Position numbers and translations under genes: made by a program
Part shown: one piece after another, positions 53,138 to 63,494 of the stretch
Layout: every line of letters begins with the position of its first letter
Position numbering within the stretch: position 1 is the stretch's first letter
Assembly (NCBI RefSeq): GCF_021735935.1
Contig: NZ_WMDZ01000001.1
Location: 1,550,001-1,614,000 of the forward strand
Source: Sulfitobacter sp. M39
GTDB lineage: Bacteria; Pseudomonadota; Alphaproteobacteria; Rhodobacterales; Rhodobacteraceae
Reading direction: 5' to 3'
DNA: 64,000 bases
Notes under the pieces: generated by a model
What the model was told of the DNA's origin: nothing
The model's input: the letters and a program-made list of their open reading frames with translations, nothing else
Database searches by the model: none

Positions 53138-53893
53138 TCAGGCGGTCACAACCGAGGTGCCCCAGCCCGCGCATTCCGCCTTGAGCGCATCGGGCAGGTG
53201 GTGGTCGGTGAACAGCGTGTTCACATCGCGCAGGGAACAGATCGTCAGCGGGGCCTTGCGCTGGAACTTCAGGTGGTCGGCTACGACCATCACCGTGCGT
53301 GACCGCCCGATGGCGGACCGGCTGACCAGCACCTCTTGCCCGTCGAAATCCAGCAGATCGCCATCCGCATCAATGGCAGAACAGCCCAGAACCGAGAAAT
53401 CGAACTTGAACTGCTTGACCATCTCGGCAGTCAGCCCGCCGACCATGCCGCCATCCGCACGGCGCAAGACGCCGCCCGTCAGGATGATCTCGCAGCTTTG
53501 GTTGGCAGCAAGGATATTGGCAATGTTGAGGTTGTTTGTCACGACTAGCAGGTTTTCGTGATGCAGCATTTCCTGCGCGACCGCTTCGGTACTCGTGCCG
53601 ATGTTCATAAATACCGACGCCCCATGCGGAATCGCCTGCGCGCAATGTTCGGCGATGGCGCGTTTGCCTTCCTCGTTCAGGCGACGGCGTTCGTCATAGA
53701 CGATATTCACCACCCCCGACGGTATCACAGCGCCGCCATGCACCCGTTCCAGCTTGCCGCTTTCAGCAAGCTCGGACAGGTCGCGGCGGATGGTCTGCAC
53801 GGTGACGTTATACGCCTCTGCCAGCCCGTCGACGGTGACTTTGCCGTCCTTGCGCGCCAGCTCCAAAATCTCGCGCTGTCTGAAATTTGACAT
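53138..53893 (-). CDS. glpR: DeoR-family glycerol regulator
   Basis: This 251-residue repressor has an N-terminal DeoR helix-turn-helix (FRQREILELARKDGKVTVD, then VTVQTIRRDLSELAESGKL, RVHGGAV) and a sugar-phosphate-binding DeoRC domain (VFMNIGTSTEAVA, ILTGGVLRRADGGMVG). It is divergent from glpD across 286 bases, the typical GlpR position, and should respond to glycerol-3-phosphate. It also heads the transcript carrying the orphan permease pair. Confidence 0.9.
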   Translation of the reverse strand: MSNFRQREILELARKDGKVTVDGLAEAYNVTVQTIRRDLSELAESGKLERVHGGAVIPSGVVNIVYDERRRLNEEGKRAIAEHCAQAIPHGASVFMNIGTSTEAVAQEMLHHENLLVVTNNLNIANILAANQSCEIILTGGVLRRADGGMVGGLTAEMVKQFKFDFSVLGCSAIDADGDLLDFDGQEVLVSRSAIGRSRTVMVVADHLKFQRKAPLTICSLRDVNTLFTDHHLPDALKAECAGWGTSVVTA

Positions 53894-54179
53894 AGATCCC
53901 CCCGTCTTTGGCTGGGGATGCCCGAGATTTCTGCACGCCCGACCAAAACTTACAATCTACGGAAAGCGAAGCACGTCAAGGCCGCGAATCGTGGTATATC
54001 GTCTGTAAGGCGCAGAAATGCGCGTCAGGCGAAGGATTAATGCGCCTAAAATCAAGGCTATAGTCGAAAACGAAAAGAAACGAACGTTCGATCTTGAAAA
54101 ACGAAGGGGCTTGGTGTCTTTTGTCACGACGTCCCGCAAACCTAGCTGCGAGACGCGAAAATGATGCGGGGAGGCTTCA
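53894..54179. promoter_or_regulatory. glpR-glpD divergent control region
   Basis: This gap holds no gene. At 54065-54108 there is a run of CGAAA-type repeats on the plus strand (CGAAAACGAAAAGAAACGAA, then CTTGAAAAACGAAGG), including a perfect ten-base palindrome CGAACGTTCG at 54081-54090. TTTCGTTTTCG-type repeats are the form I expect for alphaproteobacterial GlpR operators, so this is the probable GlpR site for both directions. Confidence 0.6.
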
Positions 54180-55793
54180 TTGAGCCAGCTTGAAACAGAA
54201 CACAGCGTCGATCTCTTTGTGATCGGCGGAGGGATCAACGGCTGCGGCATTGCACGCGACGCCGTGGGCCGTGGGTTTAGCGTCGAGCTGGCAGAGATGA
54301 ACGATCTGGCCTCGGCAACATCCTCGGCCTCGACCAAGCTGTTTCACGGCGGGCTGCGCTATCTGGAATACTGGGAGGTCCGCCTTGTCCGCGAGGCGTT
54401 GATCGAACGCGAAACCTTGCTGAAAGCGATGCCGCATATCTCGTGGCCGATGCGGTTTGTGCTGCCTTATCATAAGGATATGCGGTTCGAGGGGGATACG
54501 CCCACCTCAAAGCTGCTCAACGTGTTCATGCCGTGGATGAAGGGGCGTCGCCCGGCGTGGCTGATCCGTTTGGGTCTGTTCATGTATGACAATCTGGGCG
54601 GGCGGCAGATCCTCAAGGGCACGACCGCGGTCGATCTGACGCAGGCCCCCGAGGGTGCGCCGCTGCAGGACAAGTTCGAAAAGGCCTACGAATATTCCGA
54701 CTGCTGGATCGAAGACAGCCGTCTGGTGGTGCTGAACGCCCGCGACGCCCAAGCCCGTGGCGCGCGGATTAACACCCGCACCAAAGTTGTCTCCGCCGAG
54801 CAGATCAACGGCATGTGGCAGGTCACGCTGGAGCCAAAAGACGGCGGCCCCCAACGCGTGGTACACGCCAAGATGCTGGTCAACGCCGGTGGCCCTTGGG
54901 TGGAAAACGTGATCCGCAACACCGTGCGCATCAACTCCTCGGAAGGGGTGCGGCTGGTGCGGGGCAGCCATATCGTGACGCCCAAGCTGTATGACCACGA
55001 TAAATGCTACTTCTTCCAAGGCGAAGACGGGCGCATCATCTTTACCATTCCTTACGAGACAGATTTTACCCTGATCGGCACCACAGATGCCGACCACACG
55101 GATGTGTCCGAAAAGCCGGTCTGCACACCGGCGGAGCAGGACTATCTTGTCCGGTTTGCGTCCAAGTACCTGAAAAAGCAGATCACTACGGATGATATCG
55201 TCTGGACCTACTCCGGCGTGCGCCCGCTGTATAACGACGGGGCGAGCTCTGCCACGGCGGCGACGCGGGACTATGTGCTGAAGGTCGACACATCCGCCGG
55301 TGCGCCGGTGTTGAACGTCTTTGGCGGCAAGATCACCACCTACCGCCGTTTGGCCGAAAGCGCGCTAGAGAAGATCCAGCCCTATTTCGCCAATGACGCC
55401 AAACCCTGGACGGCGGGTGTCGCCTTGCCTGGCGGAGATTTTCCGGTAGACGGCGTGGCGGCGTTGAAACAAGAGTTGCAGGACCGCTACGGCTTTTTGA
55501 CCCAACGTTGGGCCGATCGTCTGGTCAAAGCCTATGGGCGCGAGGCATTTGATGTCTTGGGCGACGCGCAAACCGCGGCAGATCTGGGGCGTGATTTCGG
55601 CGCGACCCTGACCGAGCGAGAGGCCAAGTGGCTGATCGACAAGGAATTTGCCCGCACCGCTGACGACATCATCTGGCGCCGGTCCAAACTGGGCCTGCGG
55701 CTTGACGCGGATGAATTGAACACGTTGGAAGCATGGATGGTGGCAACCACCGCCACGCCCGCCGACAACACTACAGCCGCCACTGGCGCGTGA
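54180..55793 (+). CDS. glpD: Glycerol-3-phosphate dehydrogenase, aerobic
   Basis: This 537-residue FAD enzyme oxidises glycerol-3-phosphate to dihydroxyacetone phosphate at the inner membrane and passes electrons to quinone. The FAD motif is VIGGGINGCGIARDAVGRG, followed by SSASTKLFHGGLRYLEYWEV and GVRPLYNDG. It probably starts at TTG 54180, with GGGGAGG six bases upstream; no ATG fits before the FAD motif. It is the first gene of the long glycerol operon, 14 bases before glpS. Confidence 0.95.
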   Translation: MSQLETEHSVDLFVIGGGINGCGIARDAVGRGFSVELAEMNDLASATSSASTKLFHGGLRYLEYWEVRLVREALIERETLLKAMPHISWPMRFVLPYHKDMRFEGDTPTSKLLNVFMPWMKGRRPAWLIRLGLFMYDNLGGRQILKGTTAVDLTQAPEGAPLQDKFEKAYEYSDCWIEDSRLVVLNARDAQARGARINTRTKVVSAEQINGMWQVTLEPKDGGPQRVVHAKMLVNAGGPWVENVIRNTVRINSSEGVRLVRGSHIVTPKLYDHDKCYFFQGEDGRIIFTIPYETDFTLIGTTDADHTDVSEKPVCTPAEQDYLVRFASKYLKKQITTDDIVWTYSGVRPLYNDGASSATAATRDYVLKVDTSAGAPVLNVFGGKITTYRRLAESALEKIQPYFANDAKPWTAGVALPGGDFPVDGVAALKQELQDRYGFLTQRWADRLVKAYGREAFDVLGDAQTAADLGRDFGATLTEREAKWLIDKEFARTADDIIWRRSKLGLRLDADELNTLEAWMVATTATPADNTTAATGA

Positions 55794-55806
55794 AGGGGAG
55801 AGGAAC

Positions 55807-56895
55807 ATGTCGCTCGTTTTGCAAGGCGTGTCCAAGGTCGTAAACGGCCAGACGCATATTCATCCGACAGATCTTGAGCTGCAGTCCGGCACCATGAACG
55901 TGCTGCTGGGGCCGACATCTGCGGGCAAGACTTCCCTGATGCGGTTGATGGCGGGGCTGGATGTGCCCAACACCGGCAAGGTGATCTGGAACGGCGAGGA
56001 TGTCACCGGCATGCGCGTTCAGGATCGCGGCGTGGCGATGGTGTATCAGCAGTTCATCAACTACCCGTCGATGACCGTCTACAACAACATCGCCAGCCCC
56101 ATGCGGTTGCTGGGCAAATCCAAGTCCGAGATCGACAGCGCCGTGCGCAAGGCCGCCGATCTGATGCAGTTGACGCCGATGCTGGACCGCAAGCCGCTGG
56201 AACTTTCAGGCGGGCAGCAACAACGCTGCGCGCTTGCACGCGCTTTGGTCAAGGACGCGGGGCTGGTGTTGCTGGACGAGCCATTGGCGAACCTCGATTA
56301 CAAACTGCGCGAAGAGCTGCGGGCCGAGATCCCGAAAATCTTTGAAGAAGCAGGGTCGATCTTTGTCTATGCGACAACCGAACCCGAAGAGGCGCTTTTG
56401 CTGGGCGGGCACACCGCCACGTTGTGGGAAGGGCGCATCACGCAGTTCGGCGTGACCCCCGTGGTCTACCGCCAGCCCGTCGATGCCACGACCGCGCGCG
56501 TCTTCTCTGACCCGCCGATGAACTTCCTCAACATCACCAAGGCCGGCGACACGCTGACCTTTGGCGATGGCAACACGGTCGCGACCTTCGGGAACTTCAA
56601 GACCGTGGCCGATGGCAGCTATGTTGCGGGCTTCCGCCCCAACCACCTTGAACTGTCCAAGCAATCTGACGACGCGCTGGAGTTTGCGGGCAAGCTGAAC
56701 GTGACCGAGATCACAGGGTCGGAAACCTTTATCCACCTTGATCACCACGGTGAAAACTGGGTCGGTCTGGTGCACGGGGTCAAAGACCTCAAGATCGGGG
56801 CACCGCTGAACGTCTATCTTGACCCGACACATGTTTACATCTTTGCCGAAGACGGCACATCCGTGGCCCCCGCATCCTATGCGGCAGCGGCCTGA
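55807..56895 (+). CDS. glpS: Glycerol ABC transporter ATPase GlpS
   Basis: This 362-residue ATPase of the carbohydrate (MalK/UgpC-like) group has Walker A GPTSAGKT (35-42), Q-loop VYQQFINYPS, intact signature LSGGQQQR (133-140), Walker B LLDEPLANLD and a C-terminal TOBE-type domain. The switch histidine is missing: the usual THDQ-type segment reads YATTEPEEA, with Thr191 at the His position. With GlpT it drives GlpPQ. It lies 15 bases before glpT. Confidence 0.9.
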   Translation: MSLVLQGVSKVVNGQTHIHPTDLELQSGTMNVLLGPTSAGKTSLMRLMAGLDVPNTGKVIWNGEDVTGMRVQDRGVAMVYQQFINYPSMTVYNNIASPMRLLGKSKSEIDSAVRKAADLMQLTPMLDRKPLELSGGQQQRCALARALVKDAGLVLLDEPLANLDYKLREELRAEIPKIFEEAGSIFVYATTEPEEALLLGGHTATLWEGRITQFGVTPVVYRQPVDATTARVFSDPPMNFLNITKAGDTLTFGDGNTVATFGNFKTVADGSYVAGFRPNHLELSKQSDDALEFAGKLNVTEITGSETFIHLDHHGENWVGLVHGVKDLKIGAPLNVYLDPTHVYIFAEDGTSVAPASYAAAA

Positions 56896-56910
56896 GGGAG
56901 GACCGGACCA

Positions 56911-57990
56911 ATGGCAAAAATCACCCTTGATAACCTGGCGCATTCCTATTTGCCCAACCCCACCAGCGAAGATGACTTTGCGCTGAAAGAGCTGAACCAC
57001 GATTGGGTGGACGGCGAGGCCTATGCGCTTTTGGGCGCGTCGGGCTGCGGTAAATCCACGTTGCTGAACATCATCTCGGGCCTGCTGCACCCCAGTCAGG
57101 GCCGCATCCTGTTCAACGACCGTGACGTGACCAACGACCCCACGACCAAGCGCAACATCGCGCAGGTTTTCCAGTTTCCGGTTGTCTATGACACGATGAC
57201 CGTGCGCGACAATCTGGCGTTCCCGCTGCGCAACCGGGGCGCGGACGCGGCCTATGTCGCGCAGCGCGTGCAGCAGATCGCGGGGATGATCGGCATGGAA
57301 GACATGCTGAACCGGAAGGCGCGCGGGCTGACGGCGGATGCGAAGCAAAAGATCTCGCTCGGGCGGGGGATGGTGCGCGAGGACGTGAACGCGCTGCTGT
57401 TTGACGAGCCGCTGACCGTGATCGACCCCCATATGAAGTGGGAGCTGCGCACGCAGTTGAAATCACTGCACCATGAATTCGGTCACACGATGATCTACGT
57501 GACCCACGACCAGACAGAGGCGCTGACCTTTGCTGACAAAGTCGTCGTCATGTATGATGGCCGCGTTGTGCAGATGGGCACCCCGCAAGAGCTGTTCGAG
57601 ACACCACAGCACACGTTTGTGGGCTATTTCATCGGCTCGCCCGGTATGAACGTGCTCGACGCGACGGTGACCGGCGACAAGGCCGTGATCGGGGGCCACG
57701 AGATCGACTTGGGGCACGGCTTTGCGCCGCTGGACGGTAAGGTCGAACTGGGCGTGCGGCCTGAGTTCACACGGCTTGCCACGGGCGAGGCGGGGCTGCC
57801 CGTCACGATCAAACGGATCGAGGACGTAGGCCGTCACAAGATCGTGCGTGCTGACTTTAATGGCAATGAAATCAACGTAATCGCCGAAGAAGGTGCCGAG
57901 ATTTCACCGGATATGAACCGCATTGTTTTCGACCCCGCCGGGGTGAATGTCTATGCCAACAGCTGGCGCGTTGCGCCGCAGGGGGCGTGA
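56911..57990 (+). CDS. glpT: Glycerol ABC transporter ATPase GlpT
   Basis: This 359-residue second ATPase has Walker A GASGCGKST, Q-loop VFQFPVVYDTM, Walker B LLFDEPLTVID (Glu166) and an intact switch His199 in YVTHDQTEA. The signature is degenerate: the LSGGQ position reads LTADA (140-144), followed by KQKISLGRG. It therefore complements GlpS, which has an intact signature but no switch His. A C-terminal TOBE-type domain follows. Confidence 0.9.
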   Translation: MAKITLDNLAHSYLPNPTSEDDFALKELNHDWVDGEAYALLGASGCGKSTLLNIISGLLHPSQGRILFNDRDVTNDPTTKRNIAQVFQFPVVYDTMTVRDNLAFPLRNRGADAAYVAQRVQQIAGMIGMEDMLNRKARGLTADAKQKISLGRGMVREDVNALLFDEPLTVIDPHMKWELRTQLKSLHHEFGHTMIYVTHDQTEALTFADKVVVMYDGRVVQMGTPQELFETPQHTFVGYFIGSPGMNVLDATVTGDKAVIGGHEIDLGHGFAPLDGKVELGVRPEFTRLATGEAGLPVTIKRIEDVGRHKIVRADFNGNEINVIAEEGAEISPDMNRIVFDPAGVNVYANSWRVAPQGA

Positions 57991-58041
57991 GATGATCCAA
58001 TCCGCCGCTTTCCCGCTGACCCTCGCTGAAAGGACCGCGTC

Positions 58042-59753
<1,712 letters not shown>

Positions 59754-59777
59754 CAAAGAAAGACCGGAGGAAACATT

Positions 59778-60050
59778 ATGGACTGGATGGCTTGGACTTG
59801 GCCCACCGCCGCTTTCTTTGGGATCATCACGGTGACACTGATCACCTTTACGATCCTTGCAATCAAATTCCCCGAAGTGCCGCGCGCCGGTATACTGGGG
59901 ATGGAAACGACGCGCGGTGACCGGTTGTTCATCACGCTTCTGGGCTCGGCCTTTATCAATCTGGCTTGGCTCGGGCTGCTCAGTGCGCCCCAATGGGGAG
60001 CATTGGTCGTCTGCCTTTTCTATGCCATTGCGGTTTTCCGCTGGGTCTAG
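59778..60050 (+). CDS. DUF2160 small membrane protein of the glycerol operon
   Basis: This 90-residue protein has three hydrophobic segments (WPTAAFFGIITVTLITFTI, FITLLGSAFINLAWLGLL, ALVVCLFYAIAVF), so it is a predicted integral inner membrane protein. It matches DUF2160, a family found almost only between glpQ and glpV in glycerol ABC operons. Its function is unknown; a structural or assembly role in the importer is the natural guess. GGAGGA precedes the ATG. Confidence 0.85.
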   Translation: MDWMAWTWPTAAFFGIITVTLITFTILAIKFPEVPRAGILGMETTRGDRLFITLLGSAFINLAWLGLLSAPQWGALVVCLFYAIAVFRWV

Positions 60051-60121
60051 GAAAGGAAAATAAGGGGGGCCGGCCTGCAAGAACCGGACCTCTCAAATGT
60101 TCAATTCTAGGGAGGAACATC

Positions 60122-61843
60122 ATGAACTTGCGCTTAAAGGGAACGACTGCGATCGGGCTTGCGGCTTGCATGTTTGCCGCACCTGCGTTCGCCGACATGG
60201 AGGCCGCAAAGGCTTTCCTTGATAAGGAAATCGGCGATCTCTCCGCGCTGTCGCGGGAAGACCAGGAAGCCGAACTGCAGTTCTTTATCGACGCTGCAAA
60301 ACCGTTTGAAGGCATGTCAATCAACGTCGTGTCCGAGACAATCGGCACGCACACATACGAATCCACCGTTCTGGCCCCCGCTTTCGAAGCGATCACCGGC
60401 ATCAAGGTCACCCATGACCTGATCGGCGAAGGCGACGTTGTCGAAAAGCTGCAAACGCAAATGCAGTCGGGCGAGAACATCTATGACGCCTATATCAACG
60501 ATTCCGACCTGATCGGGACGCACTGGCGCTATCAGCAAGCCCGCAACCTGTCCGACTGGATGGAAGGCGAAGGCAAGGCCGTGACCAACCCCGGTCTCGA
60601 CCTCGAAGACTTCATCGGCCTGTCGTTCACGACCGGCCCCGATGGCAAGATCTACCAGCTGCCCGACCAGCAGTTCGCGAACCTGTATTGGTTCCGCTAC
60701 GATTGGTTCAACGACGAACAGAACAAGGCTGATTTCAAAGAGAAATATGGCTACGATCTGGGTGTTCCGGTCAACTGGTCCGCATATGAGGACATCGCCG
60801 AATTCTTCACCGGTCGCGACCTGTCGCGTCTTGGCGTCGAAGGCGAAGTCTTTGGCAACATGGACTACGGCAAGAAAGACCCGTCGCTTGGCTGGCGCTA
60901 CACCGATGCGTGGCTGTCGATGGCTGGTGCCGGTGACGTAGGCGAGCCAAACGGTCTGCCCGTCGACGAATGGGGTATCCGCGTCAACGAAAACTCGCAG
61001 CCTGTGGGTTCTTGCGTTGCACGTGGCGGTGCCACAAACGGGCCAGCAGCGGTCTATGCTGTGACCAAAGCGATCGAATGGCTGCAGAAGTATTCGCCTC
61101 CGGCGGCTGCGGGCATGACCTTCTCTGAAGCGGGCCCAATTCCGGCGCAGGGCAACGTGGCCCAGCAGATGTTCTGGTACACGGCCTTTACTGCCGCGTC
61201 GGTAGAGCCTGACCTGCCCGTGATGAATGAAGATGGCACGCCCAAGTGGCGCATGGCACCTTCGCCCCACGGTGCATATTGGACTGAAGGCACCAAGATC
61301 GGGTATCAGGATGCCGGGTCGTGGACGCTGATGAAATCCACACCGGTGGACCGTGCACAGGCCGCGTGGCTCTATGCGCAGTTCGTCACCTCCAAGACTG
61401 TGGACGTTAAGAAAAGCCACGTTGGCCTGACCTTCATTCGTGAATCGTCGATCCAGCACGAAAGCTTTACAGAGCGTGCACCGAAACTGGGTGGTCTGGT
61501 TGAATTCTACCGTTCGCCAGCGCGCGTTCAGTGGTCGCCAACGGGTACCAACGTGCCTGACTATCCAAAGCTGGCGCAGCTGTGGTGGCAGAACATCGGC
61601 GACGCCATGTCCGGTGCGAAGACACCTCAGGAAGCGCTTGATGCCCTGTGCGCCGATCAGGAAAAAGTCCTGATCCGTCTGGAGCGCGCCGGCGTTCAAG
61701 GGGACATTGGCCCCAAGATGAACGAAGAGCGTGACGCAGAGTACTGGCTGTCCCAGCCCGGTTCGCCCAAAGCGAAACTGGAAAGCGAAGACGAAGAGCC
61801 ACAGACCATCGCCTATGATGAGCTGATCAAATCCTGGCAGTAA
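60122..61843 (+). CDS. glpV: Glycerol ABC transporter, periplasmic binding protein
   Basis: This 573-residue family 1-like solute-binding protein has a signal peptide (LAACMFAAPAFADM). It is longer than typical sugar-binding proteins, as GlpV proteins are. Recognisable segments are LAPAFEAITGIKVTHDLIGE, NLYWFRYDWFND and GYDLGVPVNWSAYEDIAEFF. It captures glycerol for GlpPQ. The ATG at 60122 follows GGGAGGAA. A strong hairpin follows the stop. Confidence 0.92.
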   Translation: MNLRLKGTTAIGLAACMFAAPAFADMEAAKAFLDKEIGDLSALSREDQEAELQFFIDAAKPFEGMSINVVSETIGTHTYESTVLAPAFEAITGIKVTHDLIGEGDVVEKLQTQMQSGENIYDAYINDSDLIGTHWRYQQARNLSDWMEGEGKAVTNPGLDLEDFIGLSFTTGPDGKIYQLPDQQFANLYWFRYDWFNDEQNKADFKEKYGYDLGVPVNWSAYEDIAEFFTGRDLSRLGVEGEVFGNMDYGKKDPSLGWRYTDAWLSMAGAGDVGEPNGLPVDEWGIRVNENSQPVGSCVARGGATNGPAAVYAVTKAIEWLQKYSPPAAAGMTFSEAGPIPAQGNVAQQMFWYTAFTAASVEPDLPVMNEDGTPKWRMAPSPHGAYWTEGTKIGYQDAGSWTLMKSTPVDRAQAAWLYAQFVTSKTVDVKKSHVGLTFIRESSIQHESFTERAPKLGGLVEFYRSPARVQWSPTGTNVPDYPKLAQLWWQNIGDAMSGAKTPQEALDALCADQEKVLIRLERAGVQGDIGPKMNEERDAEYWLSQPGSPKAKLESEDEEPQTIAYDELIKSWQ

Positions 61844-61851
61844 GCCACTCT

Positions 61852-61879
61852 TTCCGGGGCCGTTTCGCTGGCCCCGGAA
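61852..61879 (+). terminator. Hairpin between glpV and glpK
   Basis: TTCCGGGGCC and GGCCCCGGAA are perfect ten-base arms around an eight-base loop, followed by CCTTTGATTTT. It is a terminator or attenuator that would set GlpK levels below GlpV. Confidence 0.75.
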
Positions 61880-61996
61880 CCTTTGATTTTCCAACAACGC
61901 CGACATCCGTCATTGCCCTGACATCTGGTCGGGCCTGCCGACCCTTGCTAGGATACGGCACCATCTGACGGTTGCTACACTTCCAAAGGGACGCGC

Positions 61997-63484
61997 ATGA
62001 CGTATATCCTTGCCATTGACCAAGGCACCACCTCCACACGGGCCATCGTTTACGATGACACGATGACGTCGATTGCCAGCGCCCAGGAAGAATTCCCCCA
62101 GCATTTTCCCCAGTCCGGCTGGGTTGAACATGATCCCGACGATCTGTGGCGCACGACGCAGGCGACTTGCCGCGGGGCCATCGACAAGGCAGAGATCAAG
62201 GCAGGCGATATCGCCGCAATCGGTATTACCAACCAGCGCGAAACCGTCGTGGTCTGGGACAAGGCGACCGGCCGCCCGATTTATAACGCCATCGTCTGGC
62301 AGGACCGCCGCACCGCTAGCCAGTGCCGCACCCTGCGCGATGCGGGCCACGAAGAGATGTTCACCGACCGCACCGGCCTGCTGCTGGACCCCTATTTCTC
62401 GGGCACCAAGCTGGCTTGGATATTAGACAACGTCGAAGGTGCCCGCGACCGCGCCGCCAAGGGCGAGCTGCTGTTTGGCACTGTCGATTGCTTCTTGATC
62501 TGGAAGCTCACCGGTGGGGCGTCCCATGCGACGGACGCCACCAACGCCGCGCGCACCATGCTGTATGACATCCGCAAAGGCCGGTGGAGCCGGTCGATCT
62601 GTGACCTGCTCGACATCCCGATGGAGATGTTGCCAGAGGTCAAGAATTGCGCCGATGATTTCGGCCATACCGATGCGGATGTTCTGGGCGCTGCCGTGCC
62701 GATCCACGGGGTCGCGGGCGACCAGCAGGCGGCCACGGTGGGGCAGGCGTGTTTCGAGCCGGGGATGCTTAAATCCACCTACGGCACGGGCTGTTTCGCG
62801 CTGATGAACACGGGCGACACGCCGGTGCGGTCGGAAAACCGGCTGCTCACCACCATCGCCTATCAATTCGATGGCAAGCCGACGTACGCGCTGGAAGGTT
62901 CGATCTTTGTCGCGGGGGCCGTGGTGCAATGGCTGCGCGATGGTTTGCAGATCATTCAAGACTCCGCCGAGACTCAAGGGCTAGCCGAACAGGCGGACCC
63001 GCATCAGAACGTGGTGCTGGTGCCCGCCTTTGTCGGGCTGGGTGCGCCCTATTGGAACCCCGATTGTCGCGGCGCGGTCTTCGGGCTGACCCGAGGCACG
63101 GGGCCCGCCGAAATGGCCCGCGCGGCGCTGGAAAGCGTCGGCTACCAGACACGCGACCTGCTTGAAGCGATGTCCGCCGACTGGAAAGCCGATGGCGTGC
63201 AGCCCACATTGCGCGTCGATGGCGGCATGTCTGCCAGCGACTGGACCATGCAATTCCTGTCCGACATCATCGCCGCCCCCGTTGACCGGCCCACGGTGCA
63301 TGAAACCACCGCCCTTGGGGTCGCGTGGCTTGCGGGGATGCACGCGGGCGTTTATCCTGATCAGGAACAGTTCGCGAAATCGTGGACACAGGAAACCCAA
63401 TTCACGCCGAAAATGGACGATGACCAGCGCGACGCGAAATATGCGCTCTGGAAAAAGGCCGTTGACGCGACCCTGAATTTTTAA
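61997..63484 (+). CDS. glpK: Glycerol kinase
   Basis: This 495-residue FGGY-family kinase phosphorylates glycerol to glycerol-3-phosphate. The N-terminal phosphate motif is [15 protein letters not shown]. The FGGY signatures are around [29 protein letters not shown] and [17 protein letters not shown]. The length is normal. It traps imported glycerol and produces both the GlpD substrate and the probable GlpR ligand. It ends ten bases before fbp. Confidence 0.96.
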   Translation: MTYILAIDQGTTSTRAIVYDDTMTSIASAQEEFPQHFPQSGWVEHDPDDLWRTTQATCRGAIDKAEIKAGDIAAIGITNQRETVVVWDKATGRPIYNAIVWQDRRTASQCRTLRDAGHEEMFTDRTGLLLDPYFSGTKLAWILDNVEGARDRAAKGELLFGTVDCFLIWKLTGGASHATDATNAARTMLYDIRKGRWSRSICDLLDIPMEMLPEVKNCADDFGHTDADVLGAAVPIHGVAGDQQAATVGQACFEPGMLKSTYGTGCFALMNTGDTPVRSENRLLTTIAYQFDGKPTYALEGSIFVAGAVVQWLRDGLQIIQDSAETQGLAEQADPHQNVVLVPAFVGLGAPYWNPDCRGAVFGLTRGTGPAEMARAALESVGYQTRDLLEAMSADWKADGVQPTLRVDGGMSASDWTMQFLSDIIAAPVDRPTVHETTALGVAWLAGMHAGVYPDQEQFAKSWTQETQFTPKMDDDQRDAKYALWKKAVDATLNF

Positions 63485-63494
63485 GGAACTCCCC

